A DNA stretch of 64,000 nt from Balaenoptera acutorostrata (lineage: Eukaryota > Chordata > Mammalia > Artiodactyla > Balaenopteridae): contig NC_080081.1 of the NCBI RefSeq assembly GCF_949987535.1, positions 48,086,973 to 48,150,972 on the forward strand, in the 5' to 3' direction. Below are positions 24,540-35,606 of the stretch, one piece after another. The position numbers and the translations under genes were made by a program. Under the pieces are notes generated by a model. The model was not told where the DNA came from. It saw nothing but the letters and a program-made list of their open reading frames with translations, and ran no database searches. How positions within the stretch are numbered: position 1 is the stretch's first letter; the number at the start of each line of letters is the position of its first letter.

Positions 24540-24868
24540 TTTTAAAGACTTTTTTTTAAAGGAATTCCTTTATTTTTATTATTTATTTATTTATTTATTT
24601 ATTTTTGGCTGTGTTGGGTCTTCGTTTCTGTGCAAGGGCTTTCTCTAGTTGCGGCAAGCGGGGGCCACTCTTCATCGTGGTGCGCGGGCCTCTCACTATC
24701 GCGGCCTCTCTTGTTGCGGAGCACAAGCTCCAGATGCGCAGGCTCAGTAGTTGTGGCTCACGGGCCCAGTTGCTCCTTGGCATGTGGGATCTTCCCAGAC
24801 CAGGGCTCGAACCCGTGTCCCCTGCATTAGCAGGCAGATTCTCAACCACTGCGCCACCAGGGAAGCCC
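24540..24868 (-). mobile_element. CHR-type SINE, minus strand
   Basis: Read on the minus strand, the element starts GGGCTTCCCTGGTGGCGCAG and carries a B box in GGGTTCGAGCCC. Its tail of ATAAAT units appears as TTATTTAT at the left. TATTTTCCCATTTTT occurs at 24525-24539 and again at 24869-24883, giving a 15-bp target-site duplication. Confidence 0.95.
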
Positions 24869-24924
24869 TATTTTCCCATTTTTAATGCTTTTATCTCAAG
24901 AGGTTAAAGTTAAATACAAAATCC

Positions 24925-25790
24925 ATTCCTTCAACAAACATTTGAGTATCTGCACTATGTTATGTAACCCAAGGTACAAAGATGAATAAAATATGGCTCT
25001 CTTCCCTTAGGAATCCCCAGTTAGTTGGGAGAGGAAGACACATAAAAAGATAAAAGTAATAGAGTGTAGTAATTCCAAAGATGGAGATAATTACCAGGTA
25101 TGACAGGTAGGGAGGGCACGTCACCAGGGTCCTGACTGGGGTTTTGGACTCTTATTGTAGAGTATGAATAAGAATGACTTGGGTGGAGTGGGCAAGACAA
25201 ATAGACACAGTATTTCCAGCATTAGGTACGGAATAGATGAAAGGGATTGGGAGGAAGGGAACTACAAGCAGGACTGTTGATTTGGGAGTAAAGTGTGGCT
25301 GATTAGGAGGTAGAACCAAGTTGTGGGTGGAACTCTGATGTTGTCATGTAAGCAGTTTATTGTCTGTTTTTTAAGCAGGGAAGGGACATCTTTAAATTAA
25401 TGTTTGTCTGGAAACTTCCATGTACAGTGTGGATATGGCTCTGACAGAAACAGTAGGAGACAAGAGGGCAGAGAAAAGTGTTCCAGATGCCTTGAATAGT
25501 GTTCAACCTAGCAAGGAAGTAGGTCCTATTTGTCAAGTAAAATGTGAGGAATGTCACGATCCTTTGGATCTGAGGGTTCAGGAGAGGGAAGGGTCAAGAC
25601 TAGCAGGTTTCTAGCACAGGAAACAGAATTTATGGTTCTGCTGCCCACTAACGTGTGGAGATTACAGATGGGCAGTTAGTTGGGGACAGAGACACATGGT
25701 ATCTGAGGTGACTGAGGGACATCCCATCTGATTGAATATTGAGTAAAATGCAAAAATTGAAATTGCCTTAAAAAAGTCTATTCAATTCTG
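24925..25790 (+). repeat. Ancient mammalian interspersed repeat, family not resolved
   Basis: The stretch has the same general wording as 13884-14870: CAACAAACATTTGAGTATCT, a GGTACAAAGATGAATAAAAT phrase and purine-rich GGAAGG-type text. It is too diverged for me to name the family or fix the borders. Confidence 0.35.
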
Positions 25791-28758
25791 TTTGATGATG
25801 GCTATGTTTTGTTACTTCTAAATAATGAAAAGGAATTAAAAATAAAAATAAGATTAATTTCTTGGTCAAGAAATATGATAAAGTTGAAAGATAAAATTCA
25901 TACACAGGTCAGATACAGAGACACCAGTAAATTAACACTTCTTTGAGGGTGTACAATTTAAAATTCTCTGCTCCAGTTGGGATTTCTGATACAAAAAATT
26001 ATAGTCACTGACCTCAAAAAACTTGACACATGAGAAAAGTATGGCTAAATTATGTTCACGGATGTATAAAGGTGCTATCTTTGTAAATATAATTGCTGAA
26101 AAAGAAAAACACCAAAGAAATTCTTAAATACTCTTTAGTTTTACTCATCAGATGGCCCCAAACATTGGATTATATTTTATTCTCCTAGAATTTGCACACA
26201 CGTTTCTTTCTTTCAGTTGTGCTTTGGTCTTCATTTAAAAACCAGCAGTGAAAAGTAGATCAATCACACTTAAATTCTCTTAACTATAATATATAAATGT
26301 AATCAGATAGTGCTGATGAAGCTTAAATAATGGCTTAATGGGATTTCCATCTGTAGAGTAGCCACAGAACCATTTTTTAAGACAACCTTCTTACTCCTTA
26401 TGATGTCAACCTTAAATGTTTGAATACGCCCCAAACCTTCCTAACATCCCAAACATTTTGCTCTTGAAATTAGCAGCTTTTCTTTTTAGCCTGAGTTCTA
26501 CAACACTGTTCCTGGCATGATGATGATGATGATGACGGTGATGATGATGGTTTTTTTTTTAAGTTTCCTTTGATTCTAATATTACTTACTTTAATCTTTA
26601 AGGTCTTCATGTCTTACCGAGTTCTAAGAATAAGAGTAACATCTCATAATCCATTTTATTTTTTAAAAAATTCTTCATCCTATATCATAGCATTTGATCT
26701 TTATGAAATATCAGTGAGGTAAAGGTATGAGGCGAGATTCTTCCTATTTCACTCATGTGGAAATTGAGCCAGTGAGAAGTTGCTTCATATCACAGTGAAA
26801 GAACGTAGTCCCTGACCCACTGCTACCAATGAGTTGGAAGAGGCTCAAAGGATCCCCTAATAAGCCTTTCTTCTGAACCTGAAGCCCTTCTCTCATCCCA
26901 CTGAGAAGCACTCACTCACTGGGATAGCTCTATGTTCAATTACAAGCAGCTGGTCTCCTCTGAGGGCTGCCCAGTCTGTTAGGCAGCTCTGAGGGTGACA
27001 ACTCATAAATCAAAAACGTACTCATCTTATACCTCCTCACAGGTACTGGAGTTCTGCCTTCTGACCAGACATGCACTTCAGTGTCCATGTGGCAGAGTAA
27101 AAACTATATATTGGGTCTTTTTCCTGATTCCTAAAATCTTTCTTAAATGATGAGAGTGTATTTTGTGTGCTACTGAGATGACTCAAAGCAGATGGGGGGA
27201 GGGCCAGCTTAGGGAGCTTCAGGATGGGGGCACTGGTTGACAGAGGTACCAACCATGTGATTAGAGGGTTAGAACTTTCAGCCCACCCTCTGACCTCCAG
27301 TTCAGTCACCAATAGCCAGTGATGTACTCAGTGGTGCCTATGTTGTGAAGCTTCGATAAGAGTGAAATGACGAGGCTAAGGGAGCTTCTGCTGTAGTGAG
27401 CACAGGGGTATGCTGGGAGGGCAGCATACCTGGAGAGAGCATGGAGACTGTGGTACCCCCTCCCTCCCCATTCCTTGCCCTATGCCTGTCTTCCATTTGG
27501 CTATTCCTGAGTTACATCCTTTATAATAAAAACTGTAGTAGCAAGTATAGTAGGTACTTCCCTGAGTTCTGTGAGGGAACTCACATTATAATTTTTCACA
27601 TTATAAAAAATAAATGAGTTGATGGGGAGGGCATGGGAACCCTTGAGTTTATCATTGGTTAGAAGTATGGGTGATCCCTGGGGCTTGTGACTGTCCTGTG
27701 AAGTGAGGGCAGTCTTGTGGGATTGAGTCCTTAAACCTGTGGGTTCTGGGCTAACTCCAGGCAATGCGTGTCAGAATTGAAGTGAATTGGGAGACACCCA
27801 GTTGGCGTTGGAGAATTGGAGAATTGGTAGCTATTGGAATGAAGTATTAAGTATCAGAAAAAAACAAATAATCCACCTATGTTCCTTCCCAGTGTTTGCC
27901 TTGTGGTTTTTGTTACATGGGAGTTCCTCAGATTTTATTTGTCTTTTCTCTAGGTGTTTCCCAAATTTGATGTGTGTGTGTAATAAAATTTGATCAGCAA
28001 ACTTAATCATAATGTTTTAATTGTGTGATTTTGTTCAATGGTGTGCTAACACATTAAATTTAAATGTTAATTAAAAATTATAGTATATCTATCTTGCATC
28101 CAGCCATCTATCCATCCATCCTGGGTTTAGCTGTATGTGAATCACTTGTGATTTGCACTAGGCAAGAATGTACACACAAAAAAATCTTTATTAGTTAATA
28201 AACACAGATTGTCCTCATAGTACCACTAAAGAAAGTTTGACATTTGTTTCACATGTTATTCAAATAACCCCTGATACCTTTTCATTCCTGTCATGGGGGA
28301 CCTTGAACAGAAGAGCATACTTTCCCCATCTTTTCCATGTATATTTTATTTTTCCCTCTCAAAAGATCATGATTTTGAAAAATGCTAAAATTATATTGAA
28401 ATAGTTTTAATTTTAAAAACATTGTCTTTCTTTGCCTTCTTTTTCTGAATAGACTGTTTATTTTTTTGTGTTTGTAGAGGTCAAGGACTCTGATTTTCAA
28501 CAAAAAGTATTTCTTAAATGTGGTTTGTACATGTGAGCTTTTCCTAAATTTCATCTTCTGTTTTAAATAATCTTTTATTAAATTGTCTTCATTCTGGATT
28601 TAAAAATGAAAAAATTTAAGTGAAATTTACCTTTCATTTATTTTAGTGGATTTCCATTATTATTTTAAGGTTTTTCACAAATGTTTTTTTTCTAGAGTGT
28701 TTTACTTTTTTATATTATAATTTTGTCCTTCTAATGCGTATAATATTCTCTCTCTTAG
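25791..28758 (+). other. DIAPH3 intron upstream of exon A
   Basis: This is intronic sequence with a short (GAT)n-like run at 26517-26550. Open frames at 27037-27312, 27396-27617, 27501-27764 and 28291-28554 show no protein pattern. The last bases (CTCTCTCTTAG) are a GT-AG type acceptor with a short pyrimidine tract. Confidence 0.45.
26517..26550. repeat. (GAT)n-like microsatellite
   Basis: GATGAT units are interrupted once by GACGGT. Confidence 0.85.
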
Positions 28759-28883
28759 TTTCTGTAGAAACGCTGGAAAAGAATTTGAAGCAGATGGGAA
28801 GGCAGCTTCAACAGCTTGAGAAAGATTTGAAAATCTTTCCCCCTCCTGAGGACTTGCATGATAAGTTTGTGACAAAGATGTCC
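28759..28883 (+). CDS. DIAPH3: DIAPH3 coding exon A (formin FH2 domain, C-terminal part)
   Basis: This is an internal coding exon of a diaphanous-related formin, a cytosolic protein whose FH2 domain nucleates and elongates unbranched actin filaments under Rho control. The exon starts after the acceptor TCTCTCTTAG. It carries two bases of a split codon (likely Val, G|TT) and then 41 codons, beginning SVETLEKNLKQMG and containing QLQQLEKDL and FPPPEDLHDKFVTKMS. The heptad-like Leu/Lys/Glu pattern fits the long helices at the C-terminal end of FH2. From memory of the family, FPPPEDLHDKFVTKMS is the DIAPH3 version; DIAPH1 has FPAATDEKDKFVEKMT at this place. The exon ends with TCC at 28883, directly followed by a U12-type donor. 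The previous exon is outside the window. No internal stop is present, so the gene appears intact here. The paralogue assignment rests on recall, not alignment. Confidence 0.88.
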
Positions 28884-28892
28884 ATATCCTTT
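28884..28892 (+). promoter_or_regulatory. U12-type 5' splice site
   Basis: ATATCCTTT directly follows the last codon of exon A (TCC). It matches all nine positions of the AT-AC class U12 donor consensus and would pair with U11 and later U6atac snRNA. Confidence 0.92.
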
Positions 28893-31800
28893 GATATCTA
28901 AATAGCTTAAGTCACTAGTCAATTAGGAGTACGATTTACTTAACATTTTAAGTATACTTGCATAACGAGAGATCACCCTACAGAGCCAAATTATAGAAGG
29001 TTTAACCTTTGCCTTCTTGCAAGGAAATTTATCAAGGCTTTTACCTATCAAGAATAATATAGAAGTTTATTGATTTCAATCCTTTTTTCCTTTTTATCCA
29101 TCTGTATAATATGTTGTCTCATCTTTTTCCTTCCATATGCCCTATTTCCTTCTGATGCTCATGGTAAACTGAAAGGATAGGAAAACTCAATTTGAGGAAG
29201 TTTGAATCTAATGTCATGTTGTGATTTAGACACTTTTGAAATGTTTTAGGAAGCAGATGAAGACTTTATAAACTGTTGTGACTAGTCAGCTTAATTTCAA
29301 GAGTTGTTATATATTAAAAATTAACTCATATTCAAGAAACTTTAAAATCTCCTTTAGAAATACTGCATGGTTCCAAAATCAAAATGGAACCTATCCCAAT
29401 CACTACTGATGTAGGTATTCTCTAGACCCAAAATAACATTGACAAAATATGTGTGTGTGTATGTTTATGTGGAAGTGTGTGTGTGGATATACATATATAC
29501 ATAAAAACTAATAGCATTAGGATTGTGCCCTGCTTAATTTAAGGTTCCTTTAAATTCAATTATCTTTGGTTTCACTAAGTTTGTCAGTTAATCTCTAATG
29601 AGTAATTGAAGTAGTAAACTTTTTTTTTTATTTCCAGAAACTAATGTTGAGTTGCTTTCCAAACCATTCTGTGAAATTAGATATCTTTTGCCTTCTAATA
29701 AAGTATCACTACTATGAATTATTAAAATTCCATATGGACTGCAGAATTCTATATGAAAGGATAACCCACTTCTAAACGAGCTCTTATAAATAGATATTCC
29801 TAATATTTTATTTTAAACTGTGATACTTGAAATAAAGTAACTACTTTTCCTCTTTCTATCTCTTCTCCCCTGAGACTTGGCAAATCACAAAATTATTACC
29901 TGGCTTGTCATAGATTTTATTGTATCATATACTTTCAGCTTAATTGTGAATTAGTTCAATTTTAGCTTTCTTCACTGTCTCTTTTGGGAAATATCATAAA
30001 AATGCACTCCAGCAACAATCAATTCAGGCTAATGTGTTTGTTTCCTTTCATATGTTTCCTACCCACCCAGTTTCTTCTTTTATTAGGCAGGATGCCTTTA
30101 TCACTACATTTGAGAAGGTTGTTTTTTTAAAACTAAAGTCTGTGTTTATCCATCAAATATGTATTTGCCACACCTTCTAATTTGACAAAGTATGCTTTTT
30201 AAACAAAATTTGTTATTGCAGAATTGTATCAGATTCATCATTCTTAGCTTCCCCCCCCAATTTTATCATATTAAAATATTCATATGTGACAATTTATTGT
30301 AATCATTAAGAACTGTTCACTGAGGCACTTTTTATTGTTCCCTATAGATAGAAAGCATTTTATAAAAGGTTTTGCTTGCATACAGTTTCTGGTAATACAC
30401 TGTACGTGTACTAATTATGAAGCTCAGTTACCTGGAACATAGGACCTGAGATAAATTCCTGAGCTTAGAATAAAGGTGTTAGAATCCTGCTCAGCAGATG
30501 ATCTCAGGACCTATGCATACTTTTGTTCATATGACACAGAAGCTGAATGATGTCAGCTTCTTGAAAGGTATGTAGCTCATAAAAAGCAATGAGCAGGAAA
30601 TCAGAAATAGGAAGGATGAAGCTTTGTTGGAAACAATTTTTCATTCTGAGTACAATTATACTCCATGGACAAGAAAGCTCCTACATCCTGTCGCTAAATA
30701 TCACAACCTAGAAGCCTCTAATGAACTGATTAGCATTCATGTATCTCTTGGAAGTCAGATATATGAACAGTTGGTGCACTTCGCTATTGACAAAGCTTAT
30801 AATCATAAATATTCTTTGCTGAGATTAGATTGCACTCCTTTGCTTTTCATCTTAGTTATTAAATTCATTCATTGCAAAGCTTTGTTTACTTTAATTAGGA
30901 CTGACAACAAGTCAGATTTTGAATATTAAATGCATTTATACAGATCTTATTAAAATGGCAAATTGTGAGCTTCTTAACATCTTAGAAAGTGGAAGATTTT
31001 GGAAACTAAATGCACAATGAATAAAAATGTGTTTAAAGTTTGGATTGTTAACACTGGAATTTTATGTTTTAAGTATTAGTGCTTATTAGTTGAAGCACAT
31101 ATCAAATGTTTGGATCATCAACAAATTCTGATAGAATATTTGTGTTATCTAAGTTGTTAAGGATTCATTTTTGCAAATAGATATTTACGTTAAACAGTCA
31201 TGATTTAGTGAACTGTTAATCTGTTAATTGAATTGTTTTAAACTATAGTGTACAATTTTGTTATAATTTTACGAAATGAAATTTCACGAATAGCACTCAA
31301 CTATAGTTTACAGTATTTTTATTCTGCGAGTACTTGCTTTCTTTACATACACTTCTTAATATTAAAAAATACAAATTTAGTACATTCTTTAAAAGGCATG
31401 CACAATTATTTCATATATATCACATTGACTTTTTAGTAATAATTATGTTACTTTTCAACTGCAAAGCCTGGTCAAAAGTATAATTAAAGTAGAGTAGTTT
31501 CACTGTACTTCACTGTAAATATTTGCTTGAAATGAGTAATGTGTTTTGTGGTAGGGTCACCAGTATTGTTATATATAAAGTATTATATGTGAGGTATACA
31601 CACTTATTAAATTCTTTATCAGTGAGAAAATTAGGAAAATGCCAGGATTGGTGTCATGCGATGCTTTTTCCTTTCTTCTGACCTTTACATTCTGGAATAT
31701 ATGTTATTTTGAGGAAAATAACAAATAGATCCTAGAGCATCACCCTTGAAATTCTCCTTGCACAAGCCTTTACCTTTCTCTTTTCTCCTCATCCTACCCC

Positions 31801-32229
31801 CTCTCCCAAGTCTCTTAGAAAAAAATCATTTTGCTAGATACTTCTATATTTTTGTATTTGTCACACAACTTACATGACACGTTATTTGACTCTTTTCCAT
31901 TTTATAGTCTTTAAATTTCTTCATTGTTATCTCACTTTATTTTCACACTTTCTTTTTTGTTGTTACACTGTATAACAATATTTTGGATGCTCCTGAAATT
32001 ACTATGTAGATGCTAAAACTGAGAGAAAGACTTGCATCTTACTTATATCTATATTCCACACTGCATAAAGCACAGCATTTTTCAGGTAAACGAATTTAGT
32101 ACATTTTTATTTAATTGAACTGTGGTTAGGAGTAAAATAGAAGAGTGGAATGGGTGAGATGTAAACTAGTATAAGACATGATCCATTTGCAAGAGTGGGA
32201 AGTTGCGTAATTGAGTGATTTGTAAGAGC
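28893..32229 (+). other. U12 intron, 5' part, no recognised feature
   Basis: This is AT-rich intronic sequence. A 101-codon open frame at 30624-30929 has no recognisable protein pattern. Imperfect inverted arms (CATAGGACCTGAGAT at 30438-30452 and its complement with one mismatch at 30501-30515) are the only structure I noticed. Confidence 0.4.
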
Positions 32230-32352
32230 AGATTTTTTCTTTTGAATTAGTCTTCTTTCCTCCCTCACCGGTTTTCTGCTTTCTCTCTCACCTGTTTTCC
32301 ATTTAACCCATTCTTAATAAACTTTTAAGACTCAGATTAAAATATCCTGCTC
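32230..32352 (+). repeat. L2-like fragment, left part
   Basis: The pyrimidine-rich text (CTCTCACCTGTTTTCC, then CAGATTAAAATATCCTGCTC) reads on into 40111 onward if the L1 between is removed. The joined text resembles the 3' part of an L2 element. Family assignment is tentative because of divergence. Confidence 0.4.
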
Positions 32353-33957
32353 AAGAGACCTTCAAGATGGCAGACGAGTAAGACGTGGAGATCACCTTCC
32401 TCCCCACAAATACATCAGAAATACATGTACATTTGGAACAACTCCTACAAAACACCTACTGAACGCTGGCAGAAGATCTCAGACTTCCCAAAAGGCAAGA
32501 AACTCACCATGTACCTGTGTAGGGCAAAAGGAAAAATAAAAAACAGACACAAAAGAATAGGGACGGGACCTGCAGCTCTGGGAGGGAGCTGTGAAGTAGG
32601 AAAAGTTTCCACATACTAAGAAGCCCCTTCGCTGGTGGAGACAGGGGGTGGGCAGAGGGGAAGCTTCAGAGCCACGGAGGAGAGCGCAGCAACAGGGGTG
32701 CAGAGGGCAAAGTGGAGAGGCTCCCGCACAAAGGATCGGTGCCGACCAGCACTCACCAGCCCTAGAGGGTTGTCTGCTTACCTGCCGGGGTGGTCAGGGG
32801 CTGGGAGCTGAGGCTCGGGCTTCGGAGGTCGGATCGCAGGGAGAGGACTGGGGTTGGCTGCGTGAACACAGCCTGAAGGGGGCTAGTGCACCACAGCTAG
32901 CTGGGAGGGAGTCCGGGAAAAGTCTGGAACTGCCTATGAGGCAAGAGTCATTGTTTTGGAGTGCGCGAGGAGAGGGGATTAAGAGTGCCGCCTAAACGAG
33001 CTCCAGAGATGGGCACGAGCTGCGACTATCAGCACGAACGCCAGAGATGGACATGAGATGCTAAGGCTGCTGCTGCACCAACCAAGGAGCCTCTGTGCAA
33101 ACACAGGTCACTATCCATACCTCCCCTCCTGGGAGTCTGTGCAGCCCGCCACAGCCAGGGTCCCGTGATCCAGGGACAACTTCCCCGGGAGAACACATGG
33201 TACACCTCAGGCTGTTGCAATGTTATGTTGGTATCTGCTGCCGCAGGCTCGCCCCGCATTCCATACCCCTCCCTCCCCCCAGCCTGAGTGAGCCAGAGGA
33301 CCCTAATCAGCTGCGACTTTACCTGTGTGCTGTCTGAGTGAAGAACAGATGCCCTCAGGCAACCTACAGGCAGAGGCAAGGTCAAATCCAAAGCTGAACC
33401 CCAGGAGCTGTGCGAACAAAGAAGAGAAAGGGAAATATCTCCCAGCAGCCTCAGGAGCAGCAGATTAAATCCCCACAATCAACTTGATGTACCCAGCATC
33501 TCTGGAATACCTGAGTAGACAATGAATCATCCCCAAATTGAGGTAGTGGACATTGGGAGCAACTGTAGACTTAGGGTTTGCTTTCTGCATCTAATTTGTT
33601 TTTGGTTTTATGTTTATCTTAGTTTAGTATTTACAGTTTATTATCATTGGTAGATTTGTTTATTGATTTGGTTGCTCTCTTTTTTTAAAAATATATAGAT
33701 ATATATATATTTTTTACTTTTTCTCTTTTTGTGAGTGTGTATGTGTATGCTTCTTTGTGTGATTTTGTCTTTATAGCTTTGTTTTTACCATTTGTCCTAG
33801 GGTTCTGTCTGTCTTTTTTTTTCTTTTTTTTTAAGTACAGTTTTTAGCGCTGGTTATCATTGGTGGCTTTGTTTTTTGGTTTGGTTGCTCTCTTCTTTCT
33901 TTCTGTCTTTTTTTTAAAATTACATTTTAATTTTTTTTATCTTTAACAACTTTCTTT

Positions 33958-33997
<40 letters not shown>

Positions 33998-34682
33998 TCC
34001 TTCCTTCTTTCTTTCCTTCTTTCTTTCCTTCTCTCTTCTTTCTTTCCTCTCTCTCTCTTTCTCTCTTTCTTTCTTTCTCTCTCTCTCTTTCTTCCTTTCT
34101 TTCTACCTTTCTTTCTTTCTTTTTTTCTTTCTTTCTTTCTTTCTCCCTTTTCTTCTGAGTCGTGTGGCTGACAGGGTCTTGGTGCTCCAGCCGGGTGTCA
34201 GGCCTGTGCCTCTGAGGTGGGAGATCCGAGTTCAAGACATTGGTCCACCAGAGACCTCCTGGCTCCATGTAATATCAAACAGCAAAAGCTCTCCCAGAGA
34301 TCTCCATCTAAACTCTGAGAGCCAGCTCCACTCAACGACCAGCAAGCTACAGTGCTGGCCACCCTATGCCAAACAACTAACAAGACAGAAACACAACCCC
34401 ACCCATTAGCAGAGAGGTTGCCTAAAAGCATAATACTTCACAGACACCCCAAAACACACCACTGGATGTGGTCCTGCCCACTAGAAAGACAAGATCCAGC
34501 CTCATCCACCAGAACACAGGCACCAGTCCCCTCCACCAGGAAGCCTACACAACCCACTGAACCAACCTTATCCACTGGGGGCAGACACCAAAAGCAACGG
34601 GAACTATGAACCTGCAGCCTGCAAAAAGGAGACCCCAAACACAGGAAGTTAAGGGAAATGAGAAGACAGAAACACACAGCAG
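32353..34682 (+). promoter_or_regulatory. L1 5'UTR with internal promoter region (copy 3)
   Basis: The segment 32353-33500 matches the 5'UTR of the copy at 17161-24190 and is GC-rich. The part 33560-34156 is T-rich and ends in a long TTTC tract absent from copy 2 at that size. L1 5'UTRs hold the element's own promoter; activity here is unknown. Confidence 0.65.
33951..34156. repeat. (TTTC)n polypyrimidine tract
   Basis: About 200 nt of TTTC, TTCC and CTCT units sit inside the L1 5'UTR. The minus-strand Lys/Glu-rich open frame over it is an artefact of the repeat. Confidence 0.95.
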
Positions 34683-35584
34683 ATGAAGGAGAAAGGTAAA
34701 AACCCACCAGACCAAACAAATGAAGAGGAAATACGCAGTCTACCTGAAAAAGAATTCAGGGTAATGATTCAAAGAGATGATCCAAAATCTTGGAAATAGA
34801 ATGGAGAAAATACAACAAACGTATAACAAGGACTTAGAAGAGCTAAAGAGCAAACAAACAATGATGAACAACACAATAAATGAAATAAAAAATTCTCTAG
34901 AAGGAATCAATAGCAGAATAACTGAGGCAGAGAATGGATAAGTGACCTGCAAGGTAAAATAGTGGAAATAATTACCGCAGAGCAGAATAAAGAGAAAAGA
35001 ATGAAAAAAAAGAGGACCATCTTACAGACTTCTTGGACAACATTAAACGCACCAACATTCGCATGATAGGGGTCCCAGAAGAAGAAGAGAAAAAGAAAGG
35101 GACTGAGAAAATATTAGAAGAGATTATAGTTGAAAACTTCCCTAATATGGGAAAGGAAATAGTCAATCAACTCCAGGAAGCACTGAGAGTCCCATACAGG
35201 ATAAATCCAAGTAGAAACATGCCATGATACATATAAATCAAACTATCAAAAATTAAATGCAAAGAAAAAGTATTAAAAGCAGCAACAGTAAAACAACAAA
35301 TAACATACAAGGGAATCCCCATAAGGTTAACAGCTGATTTCTCAGCAGAAACTCTGCAAACCAGAGGGGAGTGGCAGGACATATTTAAAGTGATGAAAGG
35401 GAAAAACCTACAACCAAGACTACTCTACCCAGCAAGGATCTCATTCAGATTGGACAGAGAAATTAAAACCTTTACTGACAAGCAAAGGCTAAGAGAATTC
35501 AGCAGCACCAAACCAGCTTTACAACAAATGCTAAATGAACTTCTCTATGCAGGAAACATAGGAGAAGGAGAAGACCTACAATAA
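34683..35584 (+). pseudogene. L1 ORF1 remnant (copy 3)
   Basis: The frame begins MKEKGKNPPDQTNEEEIRSL, the same N-terminal type as copy 2. The coiled coil and the RNA-binding domain (NIKRTNIRMIGVPEEEEKKK, then FSAETLQTRGEWQDIF, then KPALQQMLNELL) follow in different frames. The usual stop after NELL is changed to TAT, so the last frame runs on to 35584. Several frameshifts and stops are present. Confidence 0.8.
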
Positions 35585-35606
35585 TAAACCCAAAACAGTT
35601 AAGAAA

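Noticed and set aside
28761..28768. Alternative acceptor CTGTAG just inside exon A
   Set aside because: It would remove the Val-Ser codons that the formin family keeps at this place and change the phase; the AG at 28757-28758 fits both the protein and a G|TT split codon.
28867..28872. GT inside exon A (TTTGTGAC) as an ordinary donor
   Set aside because: It would delete VTKMS, which is conserved in the family, and has a poor match to the U2 donor; the U12 donor next to TCC explains the junction fully.
33927..34268. 113-codon Lys/Glu/Arg-rich frame resembling a coiled coil
   Set aside because: It is the translated TTTC tract of the L1 5'UTR.
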